The translations under genes and the position numbers were made by a program. Below are positions 1 to 7,000 of a stretch of DNA of 64,000 bases, in pieces. The stretch lies in assembly GCF_027947595.1 (NCBI RefSeq), contig NZ_CP116257.1, forward strand, positions 5,764,001 to 5,828,000. Reading direction: 5' to 3'. The DNA comes from Streptomyces lienomycini (GTDB lineage: Bacteria; Actinomycetota; Actinomycetes; Streptomycetales; Streptomycetaceae). The notes under the pieces are model-generated. The model had not been told where the DNA came from and did not search any database. It saw nothing but the letters and a program-made list of their open reading frames with translations. Position 1 is the stretch's first letter. Each line of letters begins with the position of its first letter.

Positions 1-666
1 GACGGCGGCCAGCCCGGCGGCAACATCCGCCAGGCGTTCCTGTTCAACCCCGAGCGGGTCTCCTTCACCGACCGCGCGGGCGGCGACGCCACCACCGCGA
101 CCGGTGTGCGCACGGTGCGCGGCAAGGCGGCGCTGACCCTCTCCCCCGGCCGGGTGGACCCGGCGAACCCTGCCTGGGAGGACAGCCGCAAGCCGCTGGC
201 GGGCGAGTTCGTCTTCCGCGGCCGGACGGTCTTCGTCATCGCCAACCACTTCAACTCCAAGGGCGGCGACCAGGGACTGACGGCGCAGTACCAGCCGCCG
301 TCACGCAGCTCGGAGACGCAGCGGCACGCCCAGGCGAAGGTGGTGAACACCTTCGTCAAGGAGGTCCTGGCCGCCCAGAAGAACGCGGACGTCGTCGCCC
401 TCGGTGACATCAACGACTTCGAGTTCTCGACGACCGCCCGCATCCTGGAGGGCGACGGCGCCCTGTGGTCGGCGGTCAAGTCGCTGCCGCGGAGCGAGCG
501 TTACTCGCACGTCTACCAGGGCAACAGCCAGGTCCTGGACCAGATCCTGGTCAGCCCGTCGGTCCGGCACGGCGGCCGGCTGTCGTACGACAGCGTGCAC
601 GTCAACGCGGAGTTCCACGACCAGATCAGCGACCACGATCCGCAGGTGCTGCGCTTCCGCCCGTGA
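1..666 (+). CDS. endonuclease/exonuclease/phosphatase family nuclease, C-terminal part (5' end outside window)
   Basis: The frame is open from the first base, so the gene begins upstream of the window. The visible 221 residues read like the C-terminal catalytic half of ExeM/NucH-type extracellular nucleases: a segment with FLFNPERVSF, then NHFNSKGG, GDINDFEFS (the metal-binding GD-x-N-D motif of the exonuclease-endonuclease-phosphatase fold), LDQILVS and a final SDHDPQVLRF, which supplies the catalytic Asp-His pair. In this family the protein is normally exported and degrades DNA or, less often, phosphodiesters in the medium. The signal peptide would lie outside the window, so export is inferred. 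The gene converges on the monooxygenase gene with only 22 bp between the stop codons. Confidence 0.85.
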   Translation, partial: DGGQPGGNIRQAFLFNPERVSFTDRAGGDATTATGVRTVRGKAALTLSPGRVDPANPAWEDSRKPLAGEFVFRGRTVFVIANHFNSKGGDQGLTAQYQPPSRSSETQRHAQAKVVNTFVKEVLAAQKNADVVALGDINDFEFSTTARILEGDGALWSAVKSLPRSERYSHVYQGNSQVLDQILVSPSVRHGGRLSYDSVHVNAEFHDQISDHDPQVLRFRP

Positions 667-688
667 CCGGCGGGCCCTGGGGGCGGGT

Positions 689-1396
689 TCAGCGGGGCAC
701 CAGGCCGAGGGCGTGGTCGTAGCGGTTGACCGTGCTGCTCTTCAGGCCCGGCCAGTTCCGCACCCGTTCCCACGGCGCGGTCCCCGACCCGACGCCCTCG
801 CCCGGTGCGGCCAGGGCGTCGCGGTGGGCCCGGGCGCTCTCCCACTCGGCGTAGTTGAGGACGCGGGTGCCGTCGGTGCTGAGGTGGAAGTGGGCGGCGA
901 TCCCGCCGGGGCGGGGTGCCGGCTCGCTCTCCAGGGCCTCGAGGACGGCGTCGACCCAGGCGCGCTGCCGGTCGGGGTCGGGTCCCTCGAACTCGACGTC
1001 GACGATCACCACGCATCCCGGTACGGCGGGTGCCGCCCCGTGCGCGCGGCTCGCGCTGCGGTAGTGCCGGTACCGGCCGAGGCCGAGCCGCTCGATGCCC
1101 GGCACGGCGGTGTCGATCTCGTCGACGCGCTCCTGCCGGTGCGTCTTGACGAACGCCTCGTACGCCTGCTCGCTCGCCCACTGGGAGTGGTGCAGCAGGG
1201 TGCTGCCGTCGTGGCCGGTGTAGACGTGGTAGCCGCGCAGGCCGTCGGCGGGCCAGGGCCGGCGTTCCCAGGTGCGGGCGATGGCGTCGACGGTCTGCCG
1301 CTGCCGCTGCGGGGTGCCCACGGACCAGGTGCTGAAGAAGGGCGCCCGGACGTCGGGGCGGGCGAATTCGGGATGGGCGTCGGTGCGGCGGGTCAT
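689..1396 (-). CDS. antibiotic biosynthesis monooxygenase (ABM) domain protein, SoxR-box promoter
   Basis: 235-residue cytosolic protein with two tandem ABM-like ferredoxin folds: the first around residues 20-100 (HVYTGHDGSTLLHHSQWAS), the second around 125-215 (HFHLSTDGTRVLNYAEWES). The repeated H-x-S-x-DG-x-x-L-x-x-x-WxS pattern is typical of this fold. ABM proteins act on quinones or other aromatics without a cofactor; the substrate here is unknown. The ATG at 1396 has GGAGG eight bases upstream; frame further upstream lacks coding character. A SoxR-like palindrome lies about 75 bp upstream. In S. coelicolor the SoxR target SCO1909 is, from memory, a monooxygenase of this kind at this chromosomal position, so this is probably its orthologue, induced by redox-active compounds. 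Confidence 0.85.
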   Translation of the reverse strand: MTRRTDAHPEFARPDVRAPFFSTWSVGTPQRQRQTVDAIARTWERRPWPADGLRGYHVYTGHDGSTLLHHSQWASEQAYEAFVKTHRQERVDEIDTAVPGIERLGLGRYRHYRSASRAHGAAPAVPGCVVIVDVEFEGPDPDRQRAWVDAVLEALESEPAPRPGGIAAHFHLSTDGTRVLNYAEWESARAHRDALAAPGEGVGSGTAPWERVRNWPGLKSSTVNRYDHALGLVPR

Positions 1397-1467
1397 GCCG
1401 GCCTCCAGTGGTCGGTGGTCGTCGGGTGCGTGGTGCGTGCACCGCGAGGGCACGCACCACCCTCCGG

Positions 1468-1489
1468 CCTCGACCAAGGTTGAGGTCAA
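1468..1489 (-). promoter_or_regulatory. SoxR box and long-spacer promoter of the ABM monooxygenase
   Basis: The + strand shows CCTCGACCAAGGTTGAGG (1468-1485), an 18-bp palindrome matching in 7 of 9 base pairs and close to the SoxR/MerR-family operator CCTCAA..TTGAGG. Read on the minus strand, a -35 TTGACC (1484-1489) is followed by 19 bp and a weak -10 (GAGGGT, 1459-1464), with the palindrome inside the over-long spacer. That is how MerR-family activators such as SoxR work: they untwist a 19-20 bp spacer. Assignment to SoxR itself is inference. Confidence 0.75.
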
Positions 1490-1508
1490 GCCCCTCCCGG
1501 TGGCGGCA

Positions 1509-1537
1509 CGGCACTGGCGGCACGGCACTGGCGCCAC
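1509..1537. repeat. two tandem copies of a 14-bp GC repeat
   Basis: TGGCGGCACGGCAC is repeated head to tail twice and starts a third time (TGGCGCC). It lies between the SoxR-box promoter and the DUF3618 gene; no function can be read from it. Confidence 0.6.
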
Positions 1538-1599
1538 GACGCACGGGGCGAGGGGCCCCGCCCGGAGCCCCTCGCCGCACCGCGTGCTCGGCAGTGCTC

Positions 1600-2064
1600 T
1601 CAGCAGTGCCCGTGCTGACGGCGCAGCACGAGACCCGCCGCGACCACCGCGCCCGCCGTCGCTCCGGCGACCAGCACGGCGCGTGGGTGCCCGAGTCCCG
1701 CGCGTACCGCGCCCCGGGCCCGCCCCGGCGGCGTGTGCCGCTCCGCGCCGTCCGTGGCCCGTCCCGCCTTGTGCCGCGCGGCGTGTCCGGCGCGGCCCGC
1801 CCTGTCCTGCGCGGTCTGCCCGGCGTGCGCGGCGGAGCTGCGCAGTTGCACGGTCATGGCACCGGCCTTGTCCTTCAGGTCGGCGGCCCGGGCCTTGGCG
1901 CGGCCCTTCACGTCGGCCCTGCCCGCCAGTTCCTCCACGGTGTCGCCGAGTTCCCCGCGGGTCCGTTCGATCTGCTGCCGCAGCTCGTCGGGGCCCTTGG
2001 CCCCGCCGACCGGCTGCACGGTGGAGCCGCTCCTCGTCCCGTCCCGGCCCGTCGCGTCGGTCAT
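1600..2064 (-). CDS. DUF3618-type small membrane-associated protein
   Basis: 154 residues. Residues 25-47 (ELRQQIERTRGELGDTVEEL) are the DUF3618 signature. An alanine/arginine/lysine-rich linker follows, then a hydrophobic segment around 128-146, so it is probably anchored by a C-terminal helix. It overlaps the upstream gene by ATGA (start 2064, stop of neighbour 2061), which implies translational coupling. The pair holin-superfamily III protein plus DUF3618 protein is a recurrent actinobacterial cassette, thought from context to concern the envelope; no biochemical role is established. Confidence 0.8.
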   Translation of the reverse strand: MTDATGRDGTRSGSTVQPVGGAKGPDELRQQIERTRGELGDTVEELAGRADVKGRAKARAADLKDKAGAMTVQLRSSAAHAGQTAQDRAGRAGHAARHKAGRATDGAERHTPPGRARGAVRAGLGHPRAVLVAGATAGAVVAAGLVLRRQHGHC

Positions 2065-2480
2065 CGATGTGCCCTTTCCCTGATCTGGTCCACGTCGGCC
2101 CGGACGCTGCCGAGGGTCTCCTCGGGCTTGGCCGGCACGGCCCGGCGCAGTTGCGTGCGACCGGTCATGGCCAGGACGCCGGCGATCACGAAGAGCGCCC
2201 CCGTCACGATGAGCGCCGCGGCCCAGACGGGCAGCACCAGCGAGAGCGCGGCGACGGCCGTGCCGGCCAGGGCGAAGAGGCCGACGTAGGCGATGGCGCC
2301 CGCCGCACCGAGCATTCCGCCGCCGCGCCCGGCGCGCTTGCCCTTCTCGGCCAGTTCCATCTTGGCGAGGGCCACTTCCTGGCGCACGAGCCGGGAGAGC
2401 TGTTCGGTGGCCTGGCCGACGAGTTCGCCCACGGAGTGCTGCTCGTCGCGCACCGGCCTGGTGTGCAGGGTTCCGGTCAC
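2061..2480 (-). CDS. phage holin family / DUF1469 (holin superfamily III) membrane protein
   Basis: 139 residues from a GTG at 2480, chosen because GAGGAGG lies upstream and the preceding codons are Arg/Gly rich. Residues 15-50 form an amphipathic helix with RQEVALAKMELAEKGKR, typical of DUF1469, followed by two transmembrane segments (about 60-80 and 88-108). Although named after a holin family, such chromosomal copies sit in host operons and are not lysis genes. It is the first gene of a two-gene unit with the DUF3618 protein. Confidence 0.85.
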   Translation of the reverse strand: MTGTLHTRPVRDEQHSVGELVGQATEQLSRLVRQEVALAKMELAEKGKRAGRGGGMLGAAGAIAYVGLFALAGTAVAALSLVLPVWAAALIVTGALFVIAGVLAMTGRTQLRRAVPAKPEETLGSVRADVDQIRERAHR

Positions 2481-2613
2481 GGTGTTCCCGCCTCCTCTCG
2501 GTTCGGAGCACCCCGGGTACCCCGGGCCGAGCGGCGCTACCCCTGCCCGCGCCCGCGCCCGGACACCCGAGGCCACTGAAGCAGTACTTACAGGTACCTC
2601 GTAGGAGAATTAA

Positions 2614-3570
2614 GTGGAGCTACACCATGCGGCGGCCGACACTACTCCCATGACGACAGACGACGACCGCCCCGCCCCCTTCGGCCGCGCCCTGTGCGCC
2701 ATGGTCACGCCCTTCACCGAGTCCGGTGCGCTCGACCTCGACGGTGCCCGGCGGCTCGCCGAGCGGCTGGTCTCCCGGGGGTGCGACGGCCTCGTGCTGT
2801 CCGGCACCACGGGCGAGTCGCCGACCACCACGGACGCGGAGAAGGCCGCGCTGGTGACGGCGGTCCGGGAGGCGGTCGGGGACCGCGCCGCCCTGGTCGC
2901 CGGGGTGGGCACCGCGGACACCCGGCACACCGTGGAGCTGGCCCTGGCCGCCGAGAAGGCCGGCGCGGACGGCCTGCTGGTGGTCGCGCCGTACTACAGC
3001 AGGCCCCCGCAGGACGCCCTGGAGGCGCATTTCCGCGAGGTCGCCGACGCGAGCGGCCTGCCCGTGATGCTGTACGACATCCCGGGCCGCACCGGCACCC
3101 GCATCGAGCCCGACACCGTCGTCCGCCTCGCCGAGCACCCGCGGATCGTCGCCGTGAAGGACTGCTCCTACGACCTCCTCGGCATCCAGCGGGTGCTCTC
3201 CCGCACCCGTCTTGCCTACTACGCGGGCTGCGACGAGCAGGTTCTCGCCCTGTACGCGATCGGCGCGACGGGATACGTCAGCACCGTCGCCAACGTCGTA
3301 CCGGAACTGTTCCGGTCCGTCCTCGACGCCTTCGACGCGGGCGACACCGGGCGGGCCGCCCTGCTGCAGCGGCGGGCGGTGCGGCTCGTCGAGCCGATGA
3401 TGGCGGGCGGCCTGCCCGGCACGGTCACCACCAAGGCCCTGCTCGGCGCGCTGGGCCTGCCGGCGGGTCCGGTCCGCGCACCGCTGCGGCCCGCGGACCG
3501 GACGGCGACAACCGCTCTGCTGGCGGCCTACGGGGACGTGGCCGCCCCCGCCGGTCAGTCCCAGGCGTAG
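2614..3570 (+). CDS. dapA: 4-hydroxy-tetrahydrodipicolinate synthase (DapA paralogue)
   Basis: 318 residues, full length for the family. It condenses pyruvate with aspartate semialdehyde, the first committed step to diaminopimelate and lysine. Visible landmarks are the GTTGES loop (64-69), Tyr154 in YDIPGRTG and the Schiff-base lysine Lys182 in VAVKD. The GTG start has GGAGA five bases upstream; an ATG twelve codons later is possible. dapD lies only 0.6 kb away in the opposite orientation, which supports a role in the same pathway. Streptomycetes carry more than one dapA; which copy supplies lysine cannot be told here. Other members of the aldolase family (for example N-acetylneuraminate lyase-like) look similar, so the exact substrate is inferred. 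Confidence 0.88.
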   Translation: MELHHAAADTTPMTTDDDRPAPFGRALCAMVTPFTESGALDLDGARRLAERLVSRGCDGLVLSGTTGESPTTTDAEKAALVTAVREAVGDRAALVAGVGTADTRHTVELALAAEKAGADGLLVVAPYYSRPPQDALEAHFREVADASGLPVMLYDIPGRTGTRIEPDTVVRLAEHPRIVAVKDCSYDLLGIQRVLSRTRLAYYAGCDEQVLALYAIGATGYVSTVANVVPELFRSVLDAFDAGDTGRAALLQRRAVRLVEPMMAGGLPGTVTTKALLGALGLPAGPVRAPLRPADRTATTALLAAYGDVAAPAGQSQA

Positions 3571-3797
3571 CCGTCGCCGAACAGCAGGGTGTGCTCCAGT
3601 ACGTCCTCCGCCGGGTCGTCGATCTGCCCGACGTGGACGTTGAGGAGCCCGACCCGGGGGCCGTTGTGCGAACCGGTCGTCGTCTCGTCGGCGTGCGCGG
3701 TCCCCGCGGCCCCCACCGCGGCACAGCACACCAGCACCGCGGCGCCCGCCCCTGCCAGTAGGCGCCCCACGGCCCTCACCCGCTCGTTCGTCGTCAT
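3555..3797 (-). CDS. small secreted protein of unknown function
   Basis: 80 residues from the ATG at 3797, preceded by GAGGGG. The N-terminus has the charged-hydrophobic-polar plan of a Sec signal peptide (basic MTTNERVRAVGR, then Ala/Val/Leu-rich stretch) ending in AHA, a good signal peptidase I site near residue 35. The mature part is about 45 acidic residues (DETTTGSHNGPRVGLLNVHVG). I do not recognise a domain. Its last 16 bp overlap the 3' end of dapA convergently. Confidence 0.7.
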   Translation of the reverse strand: MTTNERVRAVGRLLAGAGAAVLVCCAAVGAAGTAHADETTTGSHNGPRVGLLNVHVGQIDDPAEDVLEHTLLFGDGYAWD

Positions 3798-3918
3798 CCC
3801 AGGCCCCTCGTCTCGTCGGATCGGCGTCTGATCGGACTCTGCGTCCACCCGTTCATCCGCCAAGACCACCGGAAAGTCACGGGCGGTCATCCGTACGTGC
3901 GGGTTACGGTGGCCCGCC

Positions 3919-4107
3919 ATGAGCAGAAGACGCTACGTGGCCCGGGGCGTTACGGGCGGTTACCGCATCTGGGACGACAGGGGCCGCCGCTGGTGGGGCG
4001 ACCTCTACGAGCTGTGCCCCGACGACCTCCTGACCGAGCTGAACGGCCCGGCCGACCAGACCCGCGTCACCGCGCTGCTGAAACGGTACCGGGCCCTGAA
4101 ACGGTGA
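3919..4107 (+). CDS. small basic hypothetical protein
   Basis: 62 residues, rich in Arg, Trp and Tyr (GGYRIWDDRGRRWWGDLYE). No family recognised. It starts at an ATG 9 bp after a TACGGT that may be its -10 element, so the mRNA may be leaderless. The stop codon lies in the left arm of a strong hairpin shared with dapD. Small W/R-rich proteins like this are common and conserved in streptomycetes, which is the main support for coding. Confidence 0.6.
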   Translation: MSRRRYVARGVTGGYRIWDDRGRRWWGDLYELCPDDLLTELNGPADQTRVTALLKRYRALKR

Positions 4108-4140
4108 GCGCCCTCCCCGCGACGGGCGGGAAGGGCGCTC
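4106..4140. terminator. bidirectional terminator between small ORF and dapD
   Basis: GAGCGCCCTCCCCGC and its near-perfect reverse complement (14 of 15 pairs) with a 5-base loop. It lies between two convergent genes, as expected for a shared Rho-independent-like stop in a GC-rich actinomycete (no U tract). Confidence 0.75.
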
Positions 4141-4157
4141 GGCGGATCGGCGTCCGC

Positions 4158-5159
4158 TCAGTTGTGGCTGTGCAGCACCTCGTTCAGGCCGCCCCAGACC
4201 GCGTTGTTCGGGCGGGCCTCGACCGTGCCGGTGACCGAGTTGCGGCGGAAGAGGATGTTCGAGGCGCCGGAGAGTTCGCGGGCCTTGACGATCTGGCCGT
4301 CGGGCATCGTGACGCGGGTGCCCGCGGTGACGTAGAGGCCGGCCTCGACCACGCACTCGTCGCCCAGCGCGATGCCGACGCCCGCCTCGGCGCCGACCAG
4401 GCAGCGTTCGCCGATGACGATGCGGACGTTGCCGCCGCCGGAGAGGGTGCCCATGGTGGAGGCGCCGCCGCCGATGTCGGAGCCGTCGCCGACGACGACG
4501 CCCGCGGAGATGCGGCCCTCGACCATCGAGGTGCCGAGCGTGCCGGCGTTGAAGTTGACGAAGCCCTCGTGCATGACCGTGGTGCCCGCGGAGAGGTGCG
4601 CGCCGAGCCGGACGCGGTCGGCGTCGGCGATGCGGACGCCCTTGGGGGCGACGTAGTCCGTCATGCGGGGGAACTTGTCGATCGAGGTGACCTGGAGGTG
4701 CAGGCCCTCGGCGCGGGCGTTGAGGCGGACCTTCTCGATGTCGTCCACGGCGACCGGGCCCAGCGAGGTCCAGGCGACGTTGGCGAGGTGGGCGAAGATG
4801 CCGTCCAGGTTCTGGCCGTGCGGCTGGACCAGGCGGTGCGAGAGCAGGTGCAGGCGCAGGTAGACGTCGTGCGTGTCGACCGGCTTCTCGTCCAGCGAGG
4901 AGATGACCGTGCGGACCGCGACCACCTCGACGCCGCGGCGGGCGTCCGGACCGACCGCGGCGGTGGCGCCGCCGCCCAGGAGTTCGGCGGCCTGTTCGGC
5001 GGTGAGGCGCTCGGTGCCGGACGGGCCGGGCCCCTCGGCAGTCGCAGTGGACAGTTCGGGGGCCGGGAACCAGGTGTCGAGGACGGTGCCGTCGGCGGCG
5101 ATCGTGGCGAGGCCGGCGGCCACGGCGCCGGTGGTGCGGGGAGCAGTCGTGTCGGTCAT
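4158..5159 (-). CDS. dapD: 2,3,4,5-tetrahydropyridine-2,6-dicarboxylate N-succinyltransferase
   Basis: 333 residues, the usual length of the actinobacterial (mycobacterial-type) DapD. It transfers succinyl from succinyl-CoA to tetrahydrodipicolinate on the route to meso- or LL-diaminopimelate. The C-terminal half is a left-handed beta-helix made of hexapeptide repeats (for example [35 protein letters not shown]), followed by [15 protein letters not shown]. The N-terminal 110 residues form the family's alpha/beta cap. ATG at 5159; the gene is divergent from nothing and is separated by 9 bp from the TetR gene upstream. Confidence 0.93.
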   Translation of the reverse strand: MTDTTAPRTTGAVAAGLATIAADGTVLDTWFPAPELSTATAEGPGPSGTERLTAEQAAELLGGGATAAVGPDARRGVEVVAVRTVISSLDEKPVDTHDVYLRLHLLSHRLVQPHGQNLDGIFAHLANVAWTSLGPVAVDDIEKVRLNARAEGLHLQVTSIDKFPRMTDYVAPKGVRIADADRVRLGAHLSAGTTVMHEGFVNFNAGTLGTSMVEGRISAGVVVGDGSDIGGGASTMGTLSGGGNVRIVIGERCLVGAEAGVGIALGDECVVEAGLYVTAGTRVTMPDGQIVKARELSGASNILFRRNSVTGTVEARPNNAVWGGLNEVLHSHN

Positions 5160-5168
5160 GAGGGCAAC

Positions 5169-5762
5169 CTAACCGGCGGTCGCGGGTGGAAGCGAGCCGG
5201 GACCGCGGCCGTCTCGGGGACGGGGCGCGGGGATCAGCCGAGTCAGTACGTCCCGCGCGTAGTCCTCGTCGTACGGCGTGTCCGTGAGCAGGACCTGCAG
5301 GCAGATGCCGTCGAGTACGGCGACCAGGGCGCGGGCCGTCGTGGGGTCGGTGCGGGCGGCGAGCAGGGCGCCCACTCCCTCGGCCCACTCGGCGGCCACC
5401 GGGCGCAGGGCGGGGCGGCGCAGGGCGGCGAGGTACAGCTCGTACTCCAGCTCCACGCCGGTGCGGTCGCCGCCAAGCCATGCGCCGAGGACGCGGGCGA
5501 GTTCGGCGGGCAGGTCGGCCTCCGGGTCCAGGAGGGCGGGGTGGGCGGCGACGACCTTGGCGAAGCCCTCGTTGGCCTGGCGCAGGGCGGCGACCATCAG
5601 GTCGTCGAGGGTCGCGAAGTGGTACGTCGTGGAGCCCAGCGGCACGTCCGCCTCGGCGGCGACGGTGCGGTGGCTGAGCCCGGCGATGCCCTTCTGCCCG
5701 ACGACGCGGATCGCCGCGTCGATGAGGCGCTGGCGGCGCTCGGGGTCGTGGCGGCGGGGCAT
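5169..5762 (-). CDS. TetR-family regulator of the SMR efflux gene
   Basis: 197 residues. The N-terminal helix-turn-helix is residues about 10-55, with the recognition part SHRTVAAEADVPLGSTTYHF and the TetR hallmark YHF-x-x-x-DDL. The remainder is the helical ligand-binding domain with a PHD-like C-terminus. The start codon shares one base with the stop of the SMR gene (TGATG), so the two are translationally coupled. The likely job is autorepression of the pair, with release by the exported compound; a candidate operator lies just upstream of the SMR start. Confidence 0.88.
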   Translation of the reverse strand: MPRRHDPERRQRLIDAAIRVVGQKGIAGLSHRTVAAEADVPLGSTTYHFATLDDLMVAALRQANEGFAKVVAAHPALLDPEADLPAELARVLGAWLGGDRTGVELEYELYLAALRRPALRPVAAEWAEGVGALLAARTDPTTARALVAVLDGICLQVLLTDTPYDEDYARDVLTRLIPAPRPRDGRGPGSLPPATAG

Positions 5763-6082
5763 CAGTGGGCCCCGCCCAGATTGAGGACGACGACCCCGAG
5801 GATGATCAGCGCGATGCCGGCGGCCTTGGTGAGTGTCATCCCCTCGCCCATGAAGGCCACGCCGATGGCGGCGATGGCGGCCGTGCCGACCCCGGCCCAG
5901 ATCGCGTACGCCGTGCCCATGGCGAGGATCTTCAGGGTCTGGGCGAGGAGCGCGAAGGAGAGGACGTAGGCGAGGGCCGTCAGGAGCGACGGCACGAGCC
6001 TGCTGAAGCCCTCGCTGTACTTCATGGCGGTGGTGCCGGCGACCTCGGCGGCGATGGCTCCGGCCAGGAGCAGATATCCCAT
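5762..6082 (-). CDS. small multidrug resistance (SMR/EmrE-type) transporter
   Basis: 106 residues in four transmembrane helices, exactly the SMR plan. Glu13 in AAEVAGTTAMKYSEGF is the membrane glutamate that couples proton entry to export of cationic drugs, and the GMTLTKAAGIALIILGVVVLNL fourth helix closes the protein. SMR proteins work as dual-topology dimers. No Shine-Dalgarno precedes the ATG, and a -10-like TATGTA lies only about 12 bases upstream, so the mRNA is probably leaderless or nearly so. It forms an operon with the TetR gene. Confidence 0.9.
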   Translation of the reverse strand: MGYLLLAGAIAAEVAGTTAMKYSEGFSRLVPSLLTALAYVLSFALLAQTLKILAMGTAYAIWAGVGTAAIAAIGVAFMGEGMTLTKAAGIALIILGVVVLNLGGAH

Positions 6083-6099
6083 GTGTACGAGCGTACATA
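6082..6099 (-). promoter_or_regulatory. TetR-type operator overlapping the SMR promoter
   Basis: TGTACG, 2 bp, CGTACA (6084-6097) is a perfect inverted repeat touching the start codon and the putative -10. Position and symmetry fit an autoregulatory TetR operator; the protein assignment is inference. Confidence 0.65.
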
Positions 6100-6125
6100 A
6101 CGAGGAACGGGGGCGGGCCCGAACA

Positions 6126-6161
6126 CGGGAACGGCGGCACCCGAAGGTGCCGCCGTTCCCG
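6126..6161 (-). terminator. terminator of the suf operon
   Basis: A perfect 16-bp stem (CGGGAACGGCGGCACC) with CGAA tetraloop, 22 bp past the last suf-operon stop codon. Confidence 0.85.
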
Positions 6162-6183
6162 AAACCCGTGCTGCCGGTGTGGC

Positions 6184-6516
6184 TCAGACGTTGAACCCGA
6201 GCGCGCGCAGCTGCTCGCGGCCGTCGTCCGTGATCTTGTCCGGGCCCCACGGCGGCATCCAGACCCAGTTGATGCGCAGCTCGTTGACGAGGCCGTCCGT
6301 GGCGGACTTGGCCTGGTCCTCGATCACGTCGGTCAGCGGACAGGCCGCCGACGTCAGGGTCATGTCGATCGTCGCGATGTTCGCGTCGTCGATGTGGACG
6401 CCGTAGATGAGGCCCAGGTTGACGACATCGATGCCCAGCTCGGGGTCCACGACGTCCAGCAGGGCCTCACGGACCTCCTCCTCGGAGGCGGGCTTCATTT
6501 CCACGGTCTCGCTCAT
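6184..6516 (-). CDS. DUF59 / MIP18-family Fe-S assembly protein (SufT-like)
   Basis: 110 residues, nearly all one DUF59 domain: EALLDVVDPELGIDVVNLGLIYGV, then TLTSAACPLTDVIEDQ with the conserved cysteine, and the C-terminal WMPPWGPDKITDDGREQLRALGF. Proteins of this family (SufT, PaaD, eukaryotic Cia2) help mature Fe-S enzymes. ATGA overlap with sufU places it as the last gene of the suf operon, supporting that role. Confidence 0.9.
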   Translation of the reverse strand: MSETVEMKPASEEEVREALLDVVDPELGIDVVNLGLIYGVHIDDANIATIDMTLTSAACPLTDVIEDQAKSATDGLVNELRINWVWMPPWGPDKITDDGREQLRALGFNV

Positions 6517-6983
6517 GCCGTCGTCTCCTTCTCGGCGTCGGCGCCGTCCAGTGCCTGGGCCGTCGCGTCCTTCCAGGCCATCCAGCTCAGCAGGGCGCAC
6601 TTGACCCGGGCCGGGTACTTCGAGACCCCGGCGAACGCGACCGCGTCCTCCAGGACCTCCTCCATCGCGTCGTCGGGCTCGACCTTGCCCTTGGACTGCA
6701 TCAGTTCCAGGAAGGTCTCCTGGATCCGCTGCGCCTCGGCCAGGTCCTTGCCGACCAGCAGGTCGTTCAGCACGGAGGCGCTCGCCTGGCTGATGGAGCA
6801 GCCCTGGCCCTCGTAGCTGACGTCGCTGATCGTCGTACCGTCGTACTTCACGCGGAGCGTGATCTCGTCCCCGCAGGTGGGGTTGACGTGGTGGACCTCG
6901 GCGTCGCCATCCCGCAAGCCCCGCCCGTGCGGGTTCTTGTAGTGGTCCAGGATGACTTCCTGGTACATGGAGTCCAGCTTCAT
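6513..6983 (-). CDS. sufU: Fe-S cluster assembly protein SufU (zinc-dependent sulfurtransferase)
   Basis: 156 residues, IscU-like fold. Cys37 (NPTCGDE), Asp39, Cys62 (GQGCSIS) and Cys129 (RVKCALLSW) are the SufU zinc and persulfide ligands, and the roughly 20-residue insertion between the second and third cysteines separates SufU from IscU. It accepts persulfide sulfur from SufS. The gene follows sufS by 17 bp and overlaps the DUF59 gene by 4 bp. Start at the ATG 6983; only a weak GAAGAG precedes it, so translation may depend on coupling from sufS. Confidence 0.93.
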   Translation of the reverse strand: MKLDSMYQEVILDHYKNPHGRGLRDGDAEVHHVNPTCGDEITLRVKYDGTTISDVSYEGQGCSISQASASVLNDLLVGKDLAEAQRIQETFLELMQSKGKVEPDDAMEEVLEDAVAFAGVSKYPARVKCALLSWMAWKDATAQALDGADAEKETTA

Positions 6984-7000
6984 GCTCTTCGCTCGTCCCG

